From NCBI GenBank assembly GCA_917880885.1, contig OU862916.1, positions 54,224,831-54,288,830 of the forward strand: a stretch of 64,000 bases of DNA, given 5' to 3'. Numbering within the stretch: the stretch's first letter is position 1; each line of letters begins with the position of its first letter. This document shows, in pieces, positions 56,672 through 64,000 of the stretch. The stretch comes from Limnephilus marmoratus. Lineage: Eukaryota > Arthropoda > Insecta > Trichoptera > Limnephilidae. The notes under the pieces are model-generated. The model saw only the letters and a program-made list of their open reading frames with translations, did not search any database and was not told the DNA's origin. The position numbers and the translations under genes are program-made.

Positions 56672-56934
56672 CATCACACGTCGCAACTGAGTAGTCGGGT
56701 ATAGTTACCCGACCCGGTATAGTTACCCTACCCGGCTCAGAACAGATATTGTCTAGTGAGTCGGGTAGCGCACATGATCTGTTAGTAATTGATGTTAATA
56801 AACACCCGGGTTGCCGGCAATAAAAAATATATATAGTAGCGGGTTCTGGTATAGCATTCTGTCTCGTTCCAGCAGTACGGTATCATACAAAACAGCGCGC
56901 CCCCATGGGTGGAATCAGTGGCGACGTGTGATTG
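56672..56934. mobile_element. Possible small inverted-repeat element containing LINE hairpin H2
   Basis: Ends CATCACACGTCGCAACTGAG and the complement TCACACGTCGCCACTGATTC are near-perfect. Inside is hairpin H2 (56728-56768, stem CTACCCGGCTCA/TGAGTCGGGTAG with one G-U, loop motif GAACAGATATTGTCTAG) and CACCCGGGTTGCCGGCA. No TSD identified. Confidence 0.4.
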
Positions 56935-57120
56935 AAAAATATTTTTTTCCGATGATATGTGTTTTTATTGAATACAAAAATCGTCGGCAAAATAATCTGC
57001 AAATTTCTTACTACAAATATGCTCAAGAATCGCTGGTTAATCAAATCCTTCGGATGCGTTCTGCTGCATCCTGTAAAATACTGTAAAGCATATTGGAAAT
57101 ATGTGGTTGCACTTACAAGC

Positions 57121-57480
57121 GTTTTTTTACATTAGCTCTATACAGGAGGCCCTGAGAAAAATAATTTCCCTCGAGGCCTACGTCGTCTTAGGAGATACTG
57201 TGTGAAGGTTCTTTTTAAGGAAAGGAAGGAGAGGAAATTCAGGGAAGGAAAAAGGTATGAGGGATGAGTAAGACTCTGGGAGTGACCTATGAATCCATCC
57301 TTAAACTGCGGTGCAAGGCGATTAGTCAAGAGAGTCAAGACCTAGACAAACCTCAACCATGAACCCGGGCACACCTGTCGACTCACCAAATGTAGCGAAC
57401 CATTTGTGGTGACCTATGGCAGAGGTGTTGGTTATTCCAACAAATGGTTCCCCGGGCGGCGCGGCGGTACCCATTACCCA
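57121..57480 (-). repeat. Family C SINE-like copy
   Basis: Poly(T) start, ACATTAGCTCTATACAGGAG, then CCTCAACCATGAACCCGGGC and GTTCCCCGGGCGGCGCGGCG. Confidence 0.75.
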
Positions 57481-57489
57481 TTACCGGCT

Positions 57490-58700
57490 GTACCCATAAC
57501 GTCTTATTTTTCTCTAAAAAATAAATTATTTAACAAGTGTTGCTTCGCTGCTTGCTTACTTGCTAAAGTACAAATTTGTTTTTCGGCCCACCGAAAACAC
57601 GTTAACGGTAAGGGCTTCATGATATTTAGTGCATTTTTTTCTCTGGAATTAAAAAAAATACCAATAAGAAAGTTTTTTAAAAATTTGTATTTTAAAATAC
57701 TATGTATATAAGTGTAGACAATAAATCACTTAATTTGTATGGTTATTTTTAATTAAAATTTTGAATAATTTGCTAGTGAAAAATATATTGTGGGACACAT
57801 TCTTGGAAATTCGAAACTTTTCTTCAAAAGACTAACTATGTGCTAGGCCTTAATAGCCAGGTACTTCTCAGCTTTTCTATTTCCCATTTACCTCCCCTCT
57901 ACTATTTTCTTACGCCTCCCAATATTTTCCAAAATCGACTAAATTGATTCACCTCCACTTATATGAAATATTCATGCTTTTGCTGGTTTCGTATGTATAA
58001 TAAATGACTTAAAACGTACCTATTTCTTAAGAGTTGTGCGTAGTAACCAAGAAAATTGCTTTCCCTTTATATTCAAGTCGTGAGATCATATTACTTTCTA
58101 TGTGTTTTCCAATATATGTGAAGGCCACACTAAAGCTGCAAGTGCCTTACGGGGAGGTACCATGACAACCCCAATACGGAGAACGTTGAGACTTCAGAGG
58201 CGTAAGAAAATTACGAACGGAGGGAGAAAGCAAAAATGGCGTTTGTGAACCTGGTACCTAGTACCTACATAATATTAAGCAGAACCACTGAAGAGATAAA
58301 TGTATAGAAATGTGTTTAGGGCGTTTCCGAGTCAATTTTTTCTTATTTCTACTGAAATAAAAAATATTCAGAAATACCGAAATTCTTTATTGCCAACGTC
58401 AACGGTGCGGCGTGTCTCCTCTGACAAAAACACGTACATGTTTTGTTGATGCTTAGATCGGGATCACATTGTTTTTTGTTTTCCATTATGGTCCTGCCTC
58501 AATGTTCTTGTTTGTTCCTATGTTTTTTTGGTTCGGATGGATTTTATCGCTGGAGACGCTGTAGATAAAAAAAATCGTTGTCCTGTTTAAGATCTAAGAC
58601 TCAAAAGGTCTCATGCGAATTGGCCAAAAAAATATATCGGTATACCTCGTTATGAATAAACATGTTTTAAATTTTATACAACTGAAAAATTCATAGTACA
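57490..58700. other. Unassigned noncoding DNA
   Basis: No supported feature. Confidence 0.35.
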
Positions 58701-58709
58701 CGCGGTAGA

Positions 58710-58925
58710 AGTGAAACTTTCAGAAAACTAAAGTAGATAAGAGTGGTAGGCTACGAAGCACCGCACAAAGAGGAGACCGATTAGTCTATCTCATTCTCGC
58801 ACAGCTAAATCCTATGGATGTATGTATTTGTCTCTTTTTAGTGTTGTTAGTTTTTTTCATAACGGTGTTTCAAATCATAACGGTGCGAAAGAAGTTTTAA
58901 CTTCCACAAAGCGCTCTTTTTAGGG
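58710..58925 (-). repeat. Single inverted relative of the 138-bp repeat
   Basis: GAAGCACCGCACAAAGAGGA and CTCATTCTCGCACAGCTAAA match the 5819-6270 unit in reverse, and the flanking GAAGTTTTAACTTCC text corresponds to the text just left of that array (GTGAAAACTTCTT). Confidence 0.7.
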
Positions 58926-59149
58926 TGAATTGCCTATTTAAAGTTTTCACTTCAATATACAACCGTTTGCGCTATAAATTGTTTATCAGTTGTGTAAAAA
59001 TTAATACAAGTTTATTAGTAAGTCCACTATTGATTATTCATATTTTCGGTGTATAGAAAGTATTTTCCGATTATTCAACATTTCATTTCGATACCTACGT
59101 CCGTGTTTGATATCATCTTTACTTATTAGATCTCTTCTGAAACTACTTA

Positions 59150-59525
59150 AGAGTTGTCGGAAAATTTCCCGCGAAAGCTTGGATCGCCCCTTCCTCTTCC
59201 CCTCTCCTTCCCTCCCGCGCCATGTGGTCCGTACTGCGTAGTTACTGGTTCGGGTGACGTCACATCCGCTCATTTCTCGCGGGAAACATTCGGCTGGATG
59301 GGAAGCTGTCCGCTCATTGTGTTCGCACGCACACTCCGCTATCTCCCACGCACACTGCGATGTTTCCACGCACACTACGTTATTTCCGCGCCAAAATCCA
59401 TTCAACGCAACGTATCTAATTCGTGACGTAACGGATACCTACTCCTGTATGTAGTAGGTAAGGTTAGTTCTGAATCAATAGTGCGTAGTTTATGAATTGG
59501 GTTCTCAACGTGTTTTGTTCATTGC
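59150..59525. promoter_or_regulatory. GC-rich segment with E2F-like and CRE-like sites, partly repeated
   Basis: TTTCCCGCGAAA (59164) and TTTCTCGCGGGAAA (59273) resemble E2F sites and GTGACGTCAC (about 59254) is a CRE palindrome. From 59394 the sequence is related to 62150-62270 (GTAGTAGGTAAGGTTAGTTCTGAA), so at least the right half is a dispersed repeat, perhaps an LTR or MITE, not a host promoter. Confidence 0.3.
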
Positions 59526-59529
59526 AGGT

Positions 59530-59813
59530 TCTAGTTCTAGTTTTATAATTGACTGAGCGAAGCGTCCTGCTTTAGCTCGACCCTACGGCATTTCATCTGT
59601 CTGTATATTTGTTTGTGCGTTCCGTTTCCGATTATGACAAACTGCGGCATCGTCTTTATTCTTCAGCAAGCAATACTTTGACTAATTGACTAACTTAAAC
59701 TAGGTGGCTAACTTTGACTTCAAAAGAATTGTCGTTTGTGACGTTTCTTTGGACACATTTTATAATTAAATGAAAAAAAATGACTTTGTATTCAGCACTT
59801 ATTTAATCAAAAT

Positions 59814-59848
<35 letters not shown>

Positions 59849-60570
59849 CATATGCATATATATTACAATACATTACAATGTGATCATTTGTCTGTCCAAC
59901 TGGGCAGAAACCCGTTTCAGGACAGCCAAATTGTATATTTAGTTCATAATATTCTTAACAAAGAAATAGTTACGTTCAAAATATCACGGGAATTTGCTTC
60001 TGTCGAGACAACTTTTGAGAACACTAAGAATTGTATATAATTAAGGAATGGTTTCTTTATGTCTTTAAAAGAATCGCAAAGATGTGATTTTTTTCAAGGT
60101 CAATTTGGAGAACATAAATAAATGCATTCAGAGTGAATGCATTTATTAATGTTCTATGAGTGTTTTCTTTAGTGAGATCACAAGAAGGAGATTCTTTCCA
60201 GGCCATTTTAGAGAACATTACAATTGCGTAATCAGAATTTACACATTTATAAACCAATATTTGACATATGAATTCACAATGTATTTATAACTATTTAATT
60301 TTAATAAAGTACTATAATTTTTAGAATTTCTTAAATAGTAGAAATTACACAATTATAATCCAAATATATGAAAAATGATTTTTCAAACTCGTTTTGGAGA
60401 ACATTAATTTATTTAGTTGTTTATTTATTTCTTAAATTTATTTCTTAAATTAAAACGAGGTATATATACTAGTGATTTTTTTTTTTTTATTTGATTAAAA
60501 ATGATGCCACAAAGCGAATTTTGAATTGCCGTTGCTGAAGAAGAAATTGTATAATTCCTTATTTGAATTT
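59530..60570. other. Unassigned AT-rich DNA
   Basis: A (TTTA)n microsatellite of about 40 bp at 59811-59850 looks like an inverted LINE tail. At 60505 ATGATGCCACAAAGCGAATT is a fragment shared with the palindromic hammerhead family (46240). Confidence 0.4.
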
Positions 60571-60576
60571 ATAGTT

Positions 60577-61160
60577 TACTAGCTGAAGTCCCCGGTGATG
60601 CCCGGGTTTTACAGAGTTTTCGAAATCAAATGTAGAGGGTGACCTTCCTCTTGTTTTAAAGGTCACACGCAAAATTTCATCAACCTCGGAATAATTAACA
60701 GTATTTTGTAGGCTGAAAGAAAAAAACAATTTTTTTTTTATATTTTGTACCTACCTACTACCTGTGTGGATCAAATTCAATAATATTTTTACTTTATTTA
60801 CTGCTTCAAACTTCGCAAAATTACTTTGTGGCATCATTAATTATATAATGTAATGAATAACAGATCACTTTGTATAAACCACTATATTATTTATAATGTA
60901 TAAACCACTATATTATAAATAATATAGTGGCTTATATTATAAGTGGTTTATACAAAGTGATCTGTTATTAATTATATTTTTACTTTATGATTATTTTTGT
61001 GCAAGTGTTTTAAACAGTCATTTCCTGCACTATTTACGAGTATAATTTCGTAAATATTGATGTATGTTTGTAAAAGCTTAAATAGGTGTAAATAAATAAA
61101 TAAATAAACCTATTGATTTGCATACAAATCAAATCCACACCACCCGCTTGCCAGCCCGCT
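60577..61160 (+). repeat. 'CTAGCTGAAGTCCCCGG' repeat split by a palindromic insert
   Basis: CTAGCTGAAGTCCCCGGTGA and GGTGACCTTCCTCTTGTTTT are related to 62868-63040 (CTAGCTAGAATCCCCGGCGT). The segment 60740-61110 interrupts it: a palindrome at 60857-60969 (AATAACAGATCACTTTGTAT arms) and a LINE tail TAAATAAATAAATAAATAAA; the host repeat resumes at AATCCACACCACCCGCTTG. Confidence 0.6.
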
Positions 61161-61179
61161 CGTCCACCACGTACATTCA

Positions 61180-61701
61180 TACTCCTTTATCTATCTTCTA
61201 TCTATCTATCTATATCTATCTATCTTCTATCTATCTTCTATCTATCTATATACATAAAAATGAATCGCTGAAATGTATGTACGCGCATAACTTCCGAGCG
61301 ATTCCACCAAATTGGATAATTGTTTTGTTTTTGTGTTCGTTATTGTCAGGACAAGGTTTATATAAAGTTCTGGCATTATGAAATTTGTATAAAAAAATTG
61401 CAATAGGTTGCCCACGAGCTAATTACAAACTGAATGTACCGGGATTGAATGAATGAAATGCGGTAGAGGGAGGGGGGAGGGGAACCAGGGAGCGGGGAGG
61501 GGAATCCGGGGGGGGGTGAGTGGGGAGTGGAGTGGGGAGAGGGAAGGTGGAGGAGGTGGAGTTGGAACGTGAGAGGGTAAAGGGACGCGGGAGAGGAAGG
61601 GGAGGCGGAAGTGGAAATGGGACGAATGGTAAAGGACACGCAGAGAGAAACAATTTCTTTATAAAATGGCATAGCAACGCATGCCGGGTACCTGCTAGTA
61701 T
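61180..61701 (-). repeat. Family D repeat with G/A-rich (C/T) core, inverted copy 5
   Basis: (TATC)n tail at 61188-61250, ATGTACGCGCATAACTTCCG, CTGGCATTATGAAATTTGTA, purine tract 61460-61640, then GGCATAGCAACGCATGCCGG. The 81-101 codon ORFs in both strands are artefacts of the tract. Confidence 0.75.
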
Positions 61702-61709
61702 ATTATACA

Positions 61710-62860
61710 TTTCAACCAATTTTAACAAAACCTTGACAAATTATATACCCAAACCTTCCTCATGAAACACTTTTTTTTGTTGAAAACCGCGTGAAAATCC
61801 GTTCGGTAGTTTTTGAGTTTATCGCGAACAGACGCTGCGAAGGACTTTAATTTATAATATGTAGAGATAATTAATTAAGTAGGTATTTAAGTACCTACTA
61901 CAAATCTTATGATTTAAGAGGAAAGTTTTGATTTACTAAATAAGATAAAATTGTAGACATACTTTCTGGACACGTGATTTTCTGTTAACAGAACTAGTAG
62001 TATGTACAGACCATCGGGTTATTTAGACCTTTTTTGTGTCACACTCGTAAAAGTTACCTTTTTCTGTACTTTGTTCACACCCGCTCTAACACATTATTTC
62101 TTGTAAATGGCAACCGTGTCATATGTATTTGTCGTAAATAAATAAATTCCGACGCGAAAATCCCTTCAACGTAATCTGCGACGTCACTGTTTGCAGGAAT
62201 TCCTACTCTCTTGTATAGTAGGTGAGGTTAGTTCTGAAATCAATACTGTGTGCATGGATTCCAAACCTTTTTTGTTCAAGGTCTTTCGAACGACCGGCCC
62301 CTACGAGAAGCACTATGTGAAAGAACGTTTTGTTTGTTTGTTATTCAATCTTTATTTAGATGTATTCAAGATTTTTTTTCGTACATCTAGTAGGAAAATT
62401 ACATAGTTCACAAAATAAAAATACAGTTTCTGCGTCTACACGCTTGTCGAGCCTCGGTAAGCGTTCGATACAGAGATTTTTTTCACTTGTCCTACGAAAA
62501 GTGCCTAAACTTGTGGCTTCCTTTAAAGCTTGGCTTGTCTTGAAGTGGTATTCCTACTTATTTTCTGGCTAACGTCTCTACATTATCATCAGGGTTGCTA
62601 AAATCCCCAAAAATCTACCAACATAATCGTTTTCCGTGAGAAAACATAATAATATTAGATTTTTAGTTGTTCGCGTGGTGATTTTGCTGATATCATTATA
62701 ATTATTTTTAACATGAGTTTAATACAAAAAGAACACCACGCGAACATTGCAGCAATCGTCTGGATAACTAATGGTACATTCGTGACAATATTTAATGCAT
62801 TCACGTTAAATTTAATATTATTGAGGAATTGCGTTGCAGTTGAAGGTTGCGTTCCTTTAT
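61710..62860. other. Mostly unassigned; relative of the 59394 repeat at 62150-62270
   Basis: The CCTTCAACGTAATCTGCGAC ... GTAGGTGAGGTTAGTTCTGA block matches 59394-59480. No coding region supported. Confidence 0.4.
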
Positions 62861-63055
62861 GTAATACTAGCTAGAATCCCCGGCGTTACCCGAGAGTTTT
62901 TTTACCTAGTTTTTCAAAATCAGATTTAAGACAGGGACCTTCCTCTTCGTTTGAAGGTCATATGTACTAAATTTCGCCAATCTCGTAATAAAACTGTAGA
63001 TTTGAAAAAAATTCAAATCCACACCGCCTGCCCGCCACAGACCAACTCCTTTATA

Positions 63056-63587
63056 CGGGGTGGCGCAAAAGGTGTCACCCAATGTTCTTTGGCCGTAATT
63101 TTTTTTTATGAATGAAAAATTTTGGTTCTCCTTTTGAATTGTGTTTATTTGACGTCTTAATTTTTTTCCATTGTCGAGAAAACGATATCGGCCAAGTGGC
63201 CGCCGCCAGACCACGGGCGCGATTTATGGCATTTTCATCACATCTAGAACTTCCGGCGATAGGTACTGCATTCTTGGCGTATATTCTATTTGAGGGCTTC
63301 AAGAAAAGGCTTGTTAACATAGACTTGTGACTTCAAGAAACCCCACAAAAAGAAGTCTGGAACGATTAAATCGGGCGGTCTTGCAGACTAGTGCAAATCA
63401 CCAAAACGAGAGATTAAGCGACCCGAAAATTCATTTTTAAAAAAATTTCTGCGTCCTTGAGAGTACAGCGGTTCATGTCTTTTTGACGTGTGTTTTGTAT
63501 CTGTTCACTTCACAAATGTCAAAGCAGAACTGACATGCAAAAATTATGGCATCTTCCGATAGGGAGATGACTTTTACGCCGCCTTGT
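63056..63587 (-). mobile_element. Internally deleted Tc1/mariner-superfamily element
   Basis: Ends CGGGGTGGCGCAAAAGGTGT and complement CAAGGCGGCGTAAAAGTCAT with TA on both sides (63054-63055, 63588-63589). Internal sequence encodes only scraps of transposase. Confidence 0.7.
63107..63480 (-). pseudogene. Degenerate Tc1/mariner-superfamily transposase
   Basis: On the minus strand an N-terminal-like MNRCTLKDAEIFLKMNF (from about 63478) runs almost directly into SGRLISRFGDLH, SARPPDLIVPDFFLWGFLKS and QVYVNKPFLEALK, then stops, and a last scrap GGGHLADIVF. In intact insect relatives the block reads 'W.PRSPDLTP.DFFLWGy.Ks.Vy..kP.t...L..nIr'; the Asp of PDFFLWG would be the third acidic catalytic residue. 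The region with the first two is missing, and at least four stops lie downstream. The element is therefore a dead deletion derivative, distinct from the mariner at 43823-44686. The plus-strand ORF at 63112 and the minus ORFs at 62906 and 63075 are shadows or shifted readings. Confidence 0.7.
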
Positions 63588-63589
63588 AT

Positions 63590-64000
63590 AAATAGATGAT
63601 TAGATTATTGTGAATTTAGGTTCGGTGCGTACTTATAAAATCAACTTAACTATTCCCATTGCTAACATGTGTCCGTAATGAATCCATTACATTGAAAGTA
63701 AATGCCACGGGCGGAAATATTATATTATTACTTTCGTTCATAAGTAATGTATTCGAACAATGCAGCGGAGAGAGCTAGCGCCGCAGGTGAAATTTTTTTC
63801 GTTTTGCTGAATCGGCACTACATTGTCATCAATGATGCGTCATCCAAATGCTTCAATTACATAATATGAACTCGATGATTGAACACAAATTGGCTACTGC
63901 AAAAAATGGATGAACTCATGCAACATTGGTCCAGAATTGCTTTGACTTTCTTTGAAAAATATAATTGGTAGTCACTTTGAAGATGTTAAGAACTTTTATT
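63590..64000. other. Unassigned noncoding DNA
   Basis: No supported feature to the right edge. Confidence 0.35.

Noticed and set aside
59034..59405. 123-codon minus ORF in GC-rich DNA
   Set aside because: No recognised motif, antisense to other ORFs, and partly within a dispersed repeat.
59811..59850. CRISPR-like or array repeat
   Set aside because: A simple (TTTA)n microsatellite; no spacers, eukaryotic context.
62580..62640. ATCATCAGGG as another hammerhead core on the minus strand
   Set aside because: CTGATGA is present but no helix II or GAAA follows at proper distance.

Overview
The window reads as a nuclear, gene-poor, AT-rich intergenic or intronic segment from an arthropod, most likely an insect. 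The clues are insect-type transposon families (mariner, hAT, a jockey-like LINE, an RTE-like LINE, a Penelope-like element), tRNA-derived SINEs, several MITE families, and the widespread insect repeats 'TATTATAAATGCGAAAGTG' and 'CTAGCTGGTNCCCGGCATGCG'. Nothing looks bacterial, viral or organellar. I cannot choose between Hemiptera and Lepidoptera by eye. No complete host protein-coding gene is visible. Nearly every open reading frame over 60 codons is either a transposon remnant or chance.

Layout. 1-361: end of a non-LTR reverse transcriptase on the minus strand, running off the left edge. 1530-3240: four alternately inverted copies of a repeat carrying hammerhead-ribozyme-like motifs, interrupted by a 5'-truncated jockey-like LINE. 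3450-7000: a C/T-rich repeat, a MITE, a 50-bp satellite, a GC-rich patch, a 138-bp tandem repeat. 7400-9600: a tRNA-headed SINE, one convincing orphan coding exon, and a hAT element with target-site duplication (TSD) inserted at that exon's stop codon. 9700-23400: mainly SINE-like and MITE copies, many nested, including a perfect 298-bp head-to-head tRNA-SINE palindrome and a 583-bp inverted-repeat element with an 8-bp TSD. 23770-24840: a Penelope-like GIY-YIG endonuclease fragment interrupted by an RTE-like 3' fragment. 25300-32280: mostly unassigned AT-rich DNA with a CpG-rich patch near 31.4 kb. 32291-32528: nineteen 10-bp units matching heat-shock-element geometry, followed by a TATA box. 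37540-38840: a Harbinger-like MITE and a 250-bp tandem duplication. 43823-44686: internally deleted mariner. 45537-47267: a three-level nest of hAT in hAT with hammerhead repeats inside. 49200-49500: a second 10-bp-phased minisatellite. 50600-64000: more SINE copies, a jockey-like fragment, palindromes and an internally deleted Tc1/mariner-superfamily element.

The parts do not form a pathway; the window is a record of layered transposition. The signals most worth testing are the hammerhead-like motifs in several repeat contexts with self-complementary helix III, the heat-shock-element decamer array plus TATA box, a 3' hairpin with a fixed 19-nt loop and covarying stem in four LINE tails, and the nested hAT elements.
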